DNA of 64,000 bases from assembly GCF_000420465.1 (NCBI RefSeq), contig NZ_ATUZ01000011.1, positions 620,001 to 684,000 of the forward strand, read 5' to 3'. The stretch comes from Desulfovibrio desulfuricans DSM 642. Its GTDB lineage: Bacteria; Desulfobacterota; Desulfovibrionia; Desulfovibrionales; Desulfovibrionaceae. Both the position numbers and the translations under genes were made by a program. The stretch's first letter is position 1; each line of letters starts with the position of its first letter. Below are positions 56,377 to 64,000 of the stretch, piece by piece. Under the pieces are notes generated by a model, which saw only the letters and a list, made by a program, of their open reading frames with translations, made no database searches and was not told the origin of the DNA.

Positions 56377-56961
56377 TTACCCTGCTGTTAAAACCCTTGA
56401 GAACAGCACGTTCACAAATTGTTTCAGTGGCTCGGGCGAGCGCATGACCTTTGCCCGCAAAATGGCTCCTTCCCAGCCAGAGAGGAGAAAGCCTGCAAGC
56501 GATTGCGCATCAAGCCCCGGGTTCAGTTCGCCAACCAGTTGCGCTTCGTGCAGGCAGTTGGCAAAAAGTCCGAGCCAGTCGTGGAAGACTTCTTCCAGGC
56601 GGCATCTGAACCGTTCGCTCTGAGCGGCCAGCTCCTGCCCCAGATTCCCGATGAGGCAACCCTTGCTGAAGTTGTCCTGTACTGTACGTTCAATACTTTC
56701 TTCCAGATACCTGCGGATGCGCTGGAGCGGGGCCATCGTTTCATCATCAAGGTAGCCGTGCAATTTTTTTGTATAGTTTTCTGCAAAGAGGTTGATGACC
56801 TCAATGCCGAAGTTTTCCTTGGTGCCAAAATGGTGGTAGAACGAGCCTTTCGGTACGCCCGCCGCCTTGAGTATGGCGTCTATGCCTGTGGCGTTGAAGC
56901 CGGAAACAGCGACAATTTCAACACCTACAGCAATGATTTTTTCTCGTGCGCTTTCTTTCAT
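56377..56961 (-). CDS. TetR-family repressor
   Basis: 194 residues from ATG 56961 (MKESAREKII). An N-terminal HTH is clear (GFNATGIDAILKAAGVPKGS, then FYHHFGTKENFG, residues about 20-55), and the C-terminal ligand domain is of the TetR_C type (KGCLIGNLGQELA, close to the AcuR/YxaF-like group). The operator AGACCGGTCT at 56974-56983 lies 12 bp upstream of the start, implying autorepression. A matching copy lies in the spacer of the flavin reductase promoter, so this protein probably regulates both units, sensing an electrophile or quinone. Confidence 0.87.
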   Translation of the reverse strand: MKESAREKIIAVGVEIVAVSGFNATGIDAILKAAGVPKGSFYHHFGTKENFGIEVINLFAENYTKKLHGYLDDETMAPLQRIRRYLEESIERTVQDNFSKGCLIGNLGQELAAQSERFRCRLEEVFHDWLGLFANCLHEAQLVGELNPGLDAQSLAGFLLSGWEGAILRAKVMRSPEPLKQFVNVLFSRVLTAG

Positions 56962-56973
56962 GGCTAAAAAATT

Positions 56974-56983
56974 AGACCGGTCT
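56974..56983. promoter_or_regulatory. TetR operator, autoregulatory copy
   Basis: Perfect palindrome AGACCGGTCT, within TTAGACCGGTCTGCTA, directly upstream of the tetR start. Its partner at 54226-54235 reads CGACCGGTCT, with the shared 8-bp core GACCGGTC. Confidence 0.75.
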
Positions 56984-57255
56984 GCTAGTGATGTCAATAT
57001 CTGCTATGCTCAGTCTTGTATCAACTTGATGCAGGTAATGTGACCAAGATTCTGCACTTGTTCTGTGCATGGAGACGTGGGCAGAAATTTATCTGAATTG
57101 CGAAATCTGTTTCAAAATAAGCGGATTTGGCAGAAAAGGGGCAGGAAAAAGCAGGCAGGCAGATTTGGCGGCGTGATTTCGGGAGGGTGCCGGGGCTGCC
57201 GACCCGATGTCGGCAGCCCCGGCCCGCTTGCGCGGGTGTTTCATGTCGGGAAACA

Positions 57256-58077
57256 CTATTGGGTAGGATTCACCGAGCCAGCAAAGGGATACGGCCCGGC
57301 AAACGTAGCCTGCACTGCAATCTGGCAGATGTGGGAATTCCACACGCCCTTGTCAAAGTGGTGGAGCAGATAGCCCGGTGTCTCCATGCGGAAGGTGTCG
57401 CCGCCTTCGGGGGAGAGATCAAGATCTATCTGCATGGAAACCGCAGGTGCCGTCATGGCGATCCGCCCGTGCCATTCGGTGACGATGGGGCGGTGCATGT
57501 GCCCGAAGCTCAGTCGCATCTGCGGGTTGCGCTCTACAATTGCTGCGAAGCGCTCCATATTTTCAAAAGGTTCGTCCATGGCACCCATGCCCGTAACAAA
57601 CGGGGGGTGGTGCATGAAGAACATGGTTGGCGTATCCGGGCGCTTTGACAGTTCACGTTCCAGCCAGGCGCCGGTTTCGGCGGGAAAGTGGCCGGAATGG
57701 GAGCCTGGGCTCATGCTGTCCATCATGATCAGCCGCAGGTTTTCTTCTTCCACCGTATAGCAGAGGTAGGGCGCAATATCTTCCTTGGCCGGGCACCAGT
57801 GGGGCATTACCCCGCGCAGGCGGTCGCGCCTGTCGTGGTTGCCGGGCACGGCGTACACTGGCACCCCAAGGGGCGAGAGCTCGTCGTGCAGGATGTGATA
57901 TGCGTTAAGGTCTCCGCTGTCGGCAAGGTCACCTGTGATGACAATGATATCCGGCTGTTGCGTCAGGCTTTTTACGTGAGCTACGGCTTCGTCCAGGCAA
58001 CGCCGGGTATCTACCACCCTGAAAGACAGGCTGTGGTCGCCCCGCAGGTGCGTGTCTGAAAGTTGCAATATACGCAT
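57256..58077 (-). CDS. CpdA/GpdQ-like metallophosphoesterase
   Basis: 273 residues. Metal-binding order: LQLSDTHL, VITGDLADSGD, VPGNHDRRDRL, FFMHHPPFVTG, LSFGHMHRP. CpdA enzymes hydrolyse cAMP, whereas GpdQ acts on glycerophosphodiesters; the motifs do not decide between them. It is 4 bp downstream of the transporter gene, so the two are likely co-transcribed and the transporter may supply the substrate. Confidence 0.85.
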   Translation of the reverse strand: MRILQLSDTHLRGDHSLSFRVVDTRRCLDEAVAHVKSLTQQPDIIVITGDLADSGDLNAYHILHDELSPLGVPVYAVPGNHDRRDRLRGVMPHWCPAKEDIAPYLCYTVEEENLRLIMMDSMSPGSHSGHFPAETGAWLERELSKRPDTPTMFFMHHPPFVTGMGAMDEPFENMERFAAIVERNPQMRLSFGHMHRPIVTEWHGRIAMTAPAVSMQIDLDLSPEGGDTFRMETPGYLLHHFDKGVWNSHICQIAVQATFAGPYPFAGSVNPTQ

Positions 58078-58081
58078 GATG

Positions 58082-59425
58082 CTAATCCTGTGCGGTTCCC
58101 GCAGCGTGCGCAGCCAATCTGTTGTGCCGCGCCTGGATGGTAAAGGCCGAGAACGCGCTGGTTGCTGCGGCTACGAGTACAAAGATGCAGATGTAGAAGG
58201 GATCGCCGTCGTTCCACTGGATCAGGGCGGTGCATACGCCAGGCACTATGCCCGCAACCAGAAAGCCCGGGAACTGGTACACTATGGAAATGCCCGTGTA
58301 GCGCACTTCAGCCGGGAAGAGATCCGAGAACAGCGCGGCCTCAGGCCCAAAAACACCAGCGTAAAAAATGCTCAGCGGGATGGCGATGGCAAGGCCAACC
58401 AGAAACATGTTGCCGCCGCTGCTCTGCATAAGCCAGAACGAAGGGAAGATGGAAATGCCGCAGGCAAGGCTGGCAAGGCCGTAAATGCGGCCCCGGCCAA
58501 AGCGGTCGGCCAGGCGGCCGGCGAGCAGGATAAAGGGGCACATGAGCAGGGCCGCAAACATGACCGCCGTAAGGGCCTCGGTGCGCGTGGTGTGGATCTG
58601 CTGCACAAGGTAGGTGATGGAAAACACGGCCAGCACGTTGAAGAACACGCCGTCAATCCACCGCGCGCCAACACCCAGGGCAATGTTGCCGGGGTAGTTT
58701 TTGCACACGGTCACGATGGGCAGGGTCTTTTTGCTTGTATCGCCCTTGGCTTCGGCCTTGCGGAATTCGGGGGTTTCCAGAATATGCGTACGCACATACA
58801 GGGCAATGGCGATGAGCACCACGCTCACAAGGAAGGCAAAGCGCCAGCCCCACTCCAGAAACTGCTCGTTGTCCAGCAGCCACGAAAGCAGGGCGACCAT
58901 GCCGGAAGAAAGGCACAGGCCGGTGGCAAGACCCATCTGGGGGATACTGGCGTAAAAGGCCTTTTGGCGATCACTGGCGTATTCGTAGGTCATGAGCACC
59001 GCGCCGCCCCATTCGCCGCCAAGGCCAAGGCCCTGACACAGGCGCAGCGTTTGCAGGATGATGGGCGCGGCAATGCCAATGGAGGCATAGGTGGGTACAA
59101 GGCCAATACCCATTGTGGCAATGCCCATGATGAGCATGGTGAGAATGAGCATACGCTTGCGGCCCAGCTTGTCGCCGTAATGGCCGAAGATAAAGCCGCC
59201 AAGGGGGCGTGCAAGATAGCCGATGGCAAAGGTGCTGTAGGCCATGATGGTGCCGATGAAGGGGTCGGCGGTGGGGAAGTAGAGCTTGTTGAACACAATG
59301 CCCGCCACCACGCCATAGAGGAAAAAGTCGTACCACTCAATGGTGGCGCCAAGCAGGCTGGCAATTACGACCTTGCGCATTTCTTTTTTGGAAGGAACGT
59401 ATTTTTGCTGTGAGCTGTCGTCCAT
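58082..59425 (-). CDS. MHS-family metabolite/proton symporter (MFS)
   Basis: 447 residues from ATG 59425 with GGAGGG upstream. Twelve helices; the signature ATIEWYDFFLYGVVAGIVFN and FGHYGDKLGRKRMLILTMLIMG is typical of the metabolite:H+ symporter group (KgtP, ProP, ShiA). The substrate is unclear. It is divergent from the LacI-type regulator across an AT-rich palindromic spacer, which suggests regulation by that protein. Confidence 0.85.
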   Translation of the reverse strand: MDDSSQQKYVPSKKEMRKVVIASLLGATIEWYDFFLYGVVAGIVFNKLYFPTADPFIGTIMAYSTFAIGYLARPLGGFIFGHYGDKLGRKRMLILTMLIMGIATMGIGLVPTYASIGIAAPIILQTLRLCQGLGLGGEWGGAVLMTYEYASDRQKAFYASIPQMGLATGLCLSSGMVALLSWLLDNEQFLEWGWRFAFLVSVVLIAIALYVRTHILETPEFRKAEAKGDTSKKTLPIVTVCKNYPGNIALGVGARWIDGVFFNVLAVFSITYLVQQIHTTRTEALTAVMFAALLMCPFILLAGRLADRFGRGRIYGLASLACGISIFPSFWLMQSSGGNMFLVGLAIAIPLSIFYAGVFGPEAALFSDLFPAEVRYTGISIVYQFPGFLVAGIVPGVCTALIQWNDGDPFYICIFVLVAAATSAFSAFTIQARHNRLAAHAAGTAQD

Positions 59426-59735
59426 ACAGACACCCTCCGTGTGGGCTGTCAGCACCGCAATTTTTTTTGCGGGTGCAATTAAAATTTTAATTGAATTTTA
59501 ATCATGCTGTGCAATAAAATTTTAATATAAAATTTTTTAATTGCCTCCACTGCAAAAATAATGTTGAATATGGCTAAATTTAGGGTTTGATATCACGCTG
59601 AAAAAAATTGTGTCAATTGAATATTTATTAAATAAAAAATAATTTTTTTGATACATAAAAATCTGAATAAAGCCTTAGGCCTGGTTGCCATGCGTCTGAC
59701 GTGTGGGATCGCCCATGACTGAACAGGAGGCTGCC
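59426..59735. promoter_or_regulatory. AT-rich divergent spacer with TAAAATTTTA repeats
   Basis: A perfect 18-bp palindrome CAATTAAAATTTTAATTG lies at 59476-59493 and its core TAAAATTTTA recurs at 59515-59524, with a partial copy near 59526-59536. They sit between the symporter and LacI-type genes, consistent with operator copies. The spacer shows no gene. Confidence 0.55.
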
Positions 59736-60839
59736 ATGACGGCAGAAGCAAGCAGCAAGAGTCGCGTCAGGCATACCGCCGCAAAAAAAGTCACGCTTGC
59801 CCATGTGGCAAAAGCAGCCGGAGTTTCCCAGGCTACAGTTTCAATGGTGCTCAACGGGCGCGAAGGGGTTTCGTTTGCAGACGAAACCATTGCCGCAGTC
59901 TTTGCGGCGGCGGAAAGCCTGGGTTATCGGGGGGCAAGAAGGGCAACGGGGTGTGCAAACGTTCCCTCAGTGCTTGTGGTGGCCCCTAACGTCACCAATC
60001 CATATTATTCCACGGTTATTCAGGCCATGCAGCAGGCTGCCGCGCTCAAGGGCTACGCCACCAGCATCTATACCACCTACCGCAGCCTTGAGAGCGAGCT
60101 GGCGGCCCTGCGCCTTGCCCGCAATCGCAATATGGGCATGGCGGGTATTATTTTTGCCATGCTGGCCCATCCGGAAGAAGTACTTGAAAAGGCTGACCGC
60201 AAGTTGCCCATGGTCGTTATTGGCGACAGGCGGCAGGATCTTAACGTGGATACGGTGGAATTGAACAATTATGATGCAGGCAGCCTCATTGCCCGGCATA
60301 TGTACGATCTGGGGCATCAGCATCTGGCCTACATTTCCACCACTCTGGATCAGGCCAACCCCATCCGCATGCAGCGATTGCAGGGCCTGCGCGACACCTT
60401 TGCCCAATTGTGCCCGCAAGGCTCGGTACTGGTAAAAAGCCGGGATATCAGCCCCGAGACGGAGCTGGAGAATTTGCAGATTGAGCACATTGTGGGGCTT
60501 GAACTGACGCGCAAGTGCCTTGATGACAAAAAAATCACCGCCTTTGTGGCGGTGAACGACATGGTGGCCTACGGCGTTATAGATGCCGTGCGCGGAGCAG
60601 GCTTTACCATTCCCGGCGATTACAGCGTTTGCGGCTTTGACAATATTTTCCCCTCAGGTTTTGCGGGCGTGGCCCTGACCACGGTTGAGCATTATATGCG
60701 AGATAAAGGCCGCAACGCGCTGGAAATTCTGCACAATAAAATCAGTGGTGCTGCTTCTGACAGAAATATCACCCGCGTGGAATACAGCCACAAGCTCATT
60801 ACGCGCACATCTACTGCCGCGCCGCGCACGGCTGGCTAG
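59736..60839 (+). CDS. LacI-family transcription regulator
   Basis: 367 residues from ATG 59736, where AGGAGG lies 5 nt upstream; longer GTG/ATG starts exist. The HTH is TLAHVAKAAGVSQATVSMVL (residues about 18-45), followed by a periplasmic-binding-protein-like ligand domain (PNVTNPYYSTVIQAM, FVAVNDMVAYGVIDAV, ending GFDNIFPSGFAGVALTTV). Its divergent neighbour, the symporter, is the likely target. The sensed ligand is unknown. Confidence 0.88.
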   Translation: MTAEASSKSRVRHTAAKKVTLAHVAKAAGVSQATVSMVLNGREGVSFADETIAAVFAAAESLGYRGARRATGCANVPSVLVVAPNVTNPYYSTVIQAMQQAAALKGYATSIYTTYRSLESELAALRLARNRNMGMAGIIFAMLAHPEEVLEKADRKLPMVVIGDRRQDLNVDTVELNNYDAGSLIARHMYDLGHQHLAYISTTLDQANPIRMQRLQGLRDTFAQLCPQGSVLVKSRDISPETELENLQIEHIVGLELTRKCLDDKKITAFVAVNDMVAYGVIDAVRGAGFTIPGDYSVCGFDNIFPSGFAGVALTTVEHYMRDKGRNALEILHNKISGAASDRNITRVEYSHKLITRTSTAAPRTAG

Positions 60840-60893
60840 GGTACGCCCATAGGCCTGAATCCGGAGGGCGTGCTGGCAAAAAAGACCGGGGAG

Positions 60894-60925
60894 CAGGGGC
60901 ATTTCACCGTTGGGAATTGCCCCTG
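60894..60925 (+). terminator. Weak hairpin after the LacI-type gene
   Basis: CAGGGGCA (60894-60901) and TGCCCCTG (60918-60925) can pair; no T-run follows. Confidence 0.4.
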
Positions 60926-60999
60926 ACCAGTGATGGTAATGTTGTCCCCCCGGTGTTTATTCAAATTAACTATTTGGTATAGTTGGCAAAAATATTTAT

Positions 61000-61037
61000 T
61001 TGACATTTTATAACTAAAAAACTAGTTATATAGTTAT
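61000..61037 (+). promoter_or_regulatory. ArsR promoter and overlapping operator
   Basis: TTGACA (61000-61005) is followed after 17 bp by TAGTTA (61023-61028). ATAACTA (61010-61016) is inverted to TAGTTAT (61023-61029), with a second copy at 61031-61037 that covers the ATG at 61036. This looks like an autoregulatory operator and predicts a leaderless transcript. Confidence 0.6.
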
Positions 61038-61395
61038 GAGAACAACGTACCTGAATACCCTCCCTGAACATTGGCAGCCCGTGGCCGCAGTATTCGCAGC
61101 CATGGGGGATACCACCCGCCAGCGCATCCTGCTTTTGTTTGAGCCCGGCGAGGAACTTTCCATCAAGGATATTGCCGCAGAATTTGATTTTGGCCGTTCC
61201 ACCATTGTGCATCACCTTGCAGTGCTGGAAAAAGCCGGGATTCTCGCCGTGCGCCGTGAGGGCAGGCAGGCCCTGTATTCTGTATGCCACCATATCGTGC
61301 TGGATTCTCTGGAAAAACTTCGTCTCTTTATTGAAGAAGACCTGCAAGAAGGGGCCGCTGCGCAGCCCCAAGCTGAAAAGGGAACAAACGCATGA
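61036..61395 (+). CDS. ArsR-family transcription regulator
   Basis: 119 residues from ATG 61036. Winged-helix core: FAAMGDTTRQRILLLFEPGE, LSIKDIAAEFDFGRSTIVHHLAVLEKAGIL, then VRREGRQALYSV. The usual metal-binding Cys-x-Cys of ArsR/SmtB sensors is absent (only one Cys is seen), so it may sense an organic ligand or lipid. Its stop overlaps the following ATG (ATGA), so the large lipid-enzyme gene is co-translated and probably regulated by it. Confidence 0.85.
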   Translation: MRTTYLNTLPEHWQPVAAVFAAMGDTTRQRILLLFEPGEELSIKDIAAEFDFGRSTIVHHLAVLEKAGILAVRREGRQALYSVCHHIVLDSLEKLRLFIEEDLQEGAAAQPQAEKGTNA

Positions 61396-64000
61396 ACCAG
61401 TCGCCCGAATCACTCCCGGCAGCCAGTGGGAAAAAAATACTGCTGAGCATGGGCACAACCTATGCCATGGGCACATTCAACGACAATTTTTTCAAACAGG
61501 CAGCCCTGTTGCTTGCCGCCAGCGCGGGGCTTGAGTCCATTCAGGGCATTGCCTCCGCCATGTTCGCCCTGCCGTTTGTGGCCTGTTCTGCCTGGGCAGG
61601 GTGGCTGGCAGACCGCATGCCCAAGAATAAAATGGTCATCTGGTCAAAATTTATGGAACTGGCGGCCATGCTCTATGGCGTGTGGGCGCTCGTGGATATG
61701 AACTGGGCGGGCATGGTGGCTGTAGTTTTTTTGATGGGCCTGCAATCCACAATCTTTAGCCCTGCCCTTAACGGAGCCATACCGGAAAACTTCCCTCCGC
61801 AGGAAGTGCCACGGGTCAATGCCCTGCTCAAGCTGGCAACCACGGCAACCATTCTGCTGGGTATCGCCGCCGGGGGCGTTGTGCTGGATCTGCCGGAATT
61901 TTCAGCAGTTGCCGCATTCATCCCGCAGGGTGAGCATGGCTTTGGCCGATTGGCAGTGGGGGCGGTGGCTGTATTTATAGCTGTTATCGGGCTGGCGTCC
62001 GCCTTTGGCATTGGCAAAAGCGTTGTTTCTGCCGGGGCAAACGCTCCCTTTCCCCTGTTGGGGCCGGTACATTCCGTACTCCATGCGCTGGAGTGCCGCA
62101 GGCGCGACCCGCACCTGTTTCTCACGCTGGCAGGGGAAGCTTTTTTCTACTGCCTGTCGTCCTTTGCCCTGTTGTGCATCAATAATCTCGGCATCATCCA
62201 GCTGGGTTTTTCGCTTACCGTTACGAGCCTGCTTTCCGTGGCGATGATGATTGGCATATGCATAGGCTCTGTTCTGGCCGGGCGTTACGAGGCCACAAGC
62301 TGGCAGCGCATTATGGTTCCGGCTGGCGCAGGGCTTGGTCTTGGCCTCATGCTCTCCGGCCTTGCCCCATTGCTGCCGGAAGCGCTGCAATTTCCCTGGC
62401 TTTTTCTGCTGTTGACGTTTTCCGGCGTTTGCGGCGGCCTGTACCTCATACCGCTTGTGAGCTTTATTCAGGTAAAGCCAGCCGCCACAGAGAAAGGCAA
62501 AACTCTGGGGATTTCCAACTTTTCGTGCTTCAGCGGCATACTTCTTTCCGGGCTGCTGTTCGCATGGCTGGGCAAGGTGCCACCGGCCTGGCTTTTGGCT
62601 GGCAGCGGCCTTGTGGCGCTGGTTTTCATCGGTTGGGCCGCTGTGAATATTAGTCGCATGTTTTTTTGCGGCAAGCGTTTCAGCCTTGTGGGGCTGTGTT
62701 TGCGCCTGCTGCTGGGCCTGCGCTACCGCGTGACCGCGACCGGGCTTGAAGCCATATCCGGCCCCGGTCCAATCCTGTTTATGCCCAATCATCCCGCACT
62801 GATTGACCCCGTTATTGTATATTCGCTGCTGGCGAACCATGCCCCGCGCCCACTGGCGGACGAGCGCCAGATGGAAGGCCCGCTTGGGCGGCTGACGGCA
62901 AAGGCCCTGCGCGCCGTGCTTATTCCTGACGCCATGAAGGATGGGGCCAAGGCCCGGCAGGGCGTTGAAGCTGGCATGCAGACCGTGCTGAATGCCTTGC
63001 AGGCCGGGGACAACGTATTGCTGTATCCCGCAGGGAGGGTTTATCGCTCAGGCCGGGAGAGCCTTGGCGGCAACTCCGGGGCAGCGTTTATTCTGCAAAA
63101 AATGCCCGGCCTGCGCGTGGTGCTGGTGCGCACAACCGGGCTGTGGGGCAGTGCTTTCGGCTACGGGGCCACGGGCAAAGCGCCGCATTTTGGCAGGGTG
63201 CTGCTGCGTGGTGCGCTGGCGGTAGTTGCCAACCTGCTGTTCTTCACGCCCCGCCGCCCCGTGACGGTGGAGTTTGTGGAAACCGGTGATCTGCCCCGCA
63301 CGGGCGACAAGCGCGTGCTCAACCCCTGGCTGGAGCAGTTTTATAATCAGGCGGAGCGGCCGGCGCAGGAGATTCCCCGTTTTTTCTGGCAGGGCAGCGA
63401 GGCGCGGATTCTGGATGCCGTGCCGCAAAACCGTGCGCCAGAGGCGGCAGATATTCCTGCGGAAGTGCGCGCCGCCGTTTATGCGGCCCTGCGTGAGGCG
63501 GCTGGCCTGCCGGAAGATCACCCGCTCTCGAACGACATGACCCTTGGCGGCGATCTGGGGTTGGACAGCTTGGCCCTCATGGATCTGGCCCTCAGCCTTG
63601 ACAGTGCGCAGGGTGCAACTATAGCAAATCTGGAGCTTCTGGTTACGGTGCGCGATTGTCTGCTGGCGGCGAGCGGTCAGCTTGGCGAGACCTGTGCGGA
63701 CTCTCCCGCTCCTGCTGGCTGGTTTGCGCCTGCCGCTGACCAGAAACTTGCCATACCCGAACACGCCGCAACCATAGCAGATGCCTTTCTGACCCAGGTG
63801 CGTTCCGCCCCTGCCCAGCCATTGCTGGCAGACCGCGCAAGCCTGCGCAACCGGATGGACATCCTGATGGGCGCGCTGATTCTGGCTCGCCGTTTACGGA
63901 CGCTGCCCGGCGAACGCCTTGGCATCATGCTGCCCGCCGCGCCCGCAGTGGTCACGGTGTGGCTCGCGGCACTGCTGGCAGGCAAGACGCCTGTGCTGTT
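61392..64000 (+). CDS. MFS-PlsC-ACP-AMP ligase fusion, 3-prime end beyond window
   Basis: An uninterrupted frame of 869 codons running off the right edge, starting MNQSPESLPAASGKK at 61392. Order of parts: a LplT-like MFS transporter (residues about 15-430: TYAMGTFNDNFFKQAALLLA start), a PlsC-type acyltransferase with HX4D in NHPALIDP (His467, Asp472) and LYPAGRVYRSGRESLG, an acyl-carrier-protein domain with LGGDLGLDSLALMDL (phosphopantetheine Ser726), and the beginning of an AMP-dependent acyl ligase (about 780 onward). Aas-type proteins combine LplT, acyltransferase and ligase for lysophospholipid re-acylation; here all are one chain with an internal ACP. Start choice is clear from the ATGA overlap. 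Confidence 0.85.
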   Translation, partial: MNQSPESLPAASGKKILLSMGTTYAMGTFNDNFFKQAALLLAASAGLESIQGIASAMFALPFVACSAWAGWLADRMPKNKMVIWSKFMELAAMLYGVWALVDMNWAGMVAVVFLMGLQSTIFSPALNGAIPENFPPQEVPRVNALLKLATTATILLGIAAGGVVLDLPEFSAVAAFIPQGEHGFGRLAVGAVAVFIAVIGLASAFGIGKSVVSAGANAPFPLLGPVHSVLHALECRRRDPHLFLTLAGEAFFYCLSSFALLCINNLGIIQLGFSLTVTSLLSVAMMIGICIGSVLAGRYEATSWQRIMVPAGAGLGLGLMLSGLAPLLPEALQFPWLFLLLTFSGVCGGLYLIPLVSFIQVKPAATEKGKTLGISNFSCFSGILLSGLLFAWLGKVPPAWLLAGSGLVALVFIGWAAVNISRMFFCGKRFSLVGLCLRLLLGLRYRVTATGLEAISGPGPILFMPNHPALIDPVIVYSLLANHAPRPLADERQMEGPLGRLTAKALRAVLIPDAMKDGAKARQGVEAGMQTVLNALQAGDNVLLYPAGRVYRSGRESLGGNSGAAFILQKMPGLRVVLVRTTGLWGSAFGYGATGKAPHFGRVLLRGALAVVANLLFFTPRRPVTVEFVETGDLPRTGDKRVLNPWLEQFYNQAERPAQEIPRFFWQGSEARILDAVPQNRAPEAADIPAEVRAAVYAALREAAGLPEDHPLSNDMTLGGDLGLDSLALMDLALSLDSAQGATIANLELLVTVRDCLLAASGQLGETCADSPAPAGWFAPAADQKLAIPEHAATIADAFLTQVRSAPAQPLLADRASLRNRMDILMGALILARRLRTLPGERLGIMLPAAPAVVTVWLAALLAGKTPVL

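Noticed and set aside
1..64000. CRISPR arrays, tRNA or rRNA genes
   Set aside because: No regularly spaced repeats, cloverleaf or rRNA-like sequence was recognised in the window.

Overview
The window reads as chromosome of a sulfate-reducing Desulfovibrio-type bacterium (Desulfovibrionaceae). This is inferred from protein style and gene neighbourhoods, not from a database match: zinc-type (C+) ribosomal proteins S14, S4, L36 and L24, a FeoA-linked P-type ATPase cluster, DUF362 ferredoxin-type proteins, acetyl-CoA synthetase, and moderately GC-rich codon use with AT-rich promoters. No rRNA, tRNA or CRISPR array was seen.

Layout. (1) 1-6.1 kb: right-hand end of a Mu-like prophage or prophage remnant. 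A leftward module (Mor-type activator, GH108 endolysin, holin-like protein, DUF2730-like protein, small phage protein, terminase large subunit, partial downstream gene) lies back to back with a rightward XRE-S24 repressor and a convergent Lar-like zinc protein. No transposase or integrase lies between the repressor and the chromosome. (2) 6.2-17.3 kb: one rightward operon of two YgiW/YdeI-type OB-fold exported proteins, a QseBC-like two-component system and an MdtABC-like RND efflux pump, followed by a PAS-GGDEF protein and an aminotransferase. (3) 20.3-24.7 kb: a divergent metal locus with FeoA, a small membrane-anchored protein, an unusual P1B-type ATPase (YSC in place of CPC) and several HMA-like proteins sharing a GRxRxR motif. 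It resembles the ferrosome (fez) iron-organelle clusters. (4) 25-36.6 kb: housekeeping and mixed genes (acs, maf, a YfcE-type phosphodiesterase, a Trm112-like protein, a PHP phosphoesterase, an Eis-like GNAT, an SMR transporter, secA, and a REC-TPR protein whose phosphoacceptor Asp is replaced by Glu).

(5) 37.3-52 kb: a continuous S10-spc-alpha ribosomal protein superoperon, rpsJ to rplQ, with secY, map and rpoA, ending in a strong terminator. Several spacers carry strong hairpins, some with GNRA tetraloops, and the S10 leader can form two mutually exclusive hairpins. A truncated IS3-type transposase lies just beyond the terminator. (6) 52.7-64 kb: accessory metabolism and regulation. It holds a DUF362 ferredoxin protein; a flavin reductase/nitroreductase pair and a TetR/DJ-1 pair that share a near-identical operator (GACCGGTC core); a CpdA-like phosphodiesterase with an MHS-type transporter, divergent from a LacI-type regulator across an AT-rich palindromic spacer; and an ArsR regulator with an apparently leaderless start, coupled to a very large MFS-PlsC-ACP-AMP-ligase fusion that runs off the window.

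The candidates most worth following are the ferrosome-like locus, the four-module lipid enzyme under ArsR, the TetR operator pair, the REC-TPR protein and the structured spacers of the ribosomal operon.
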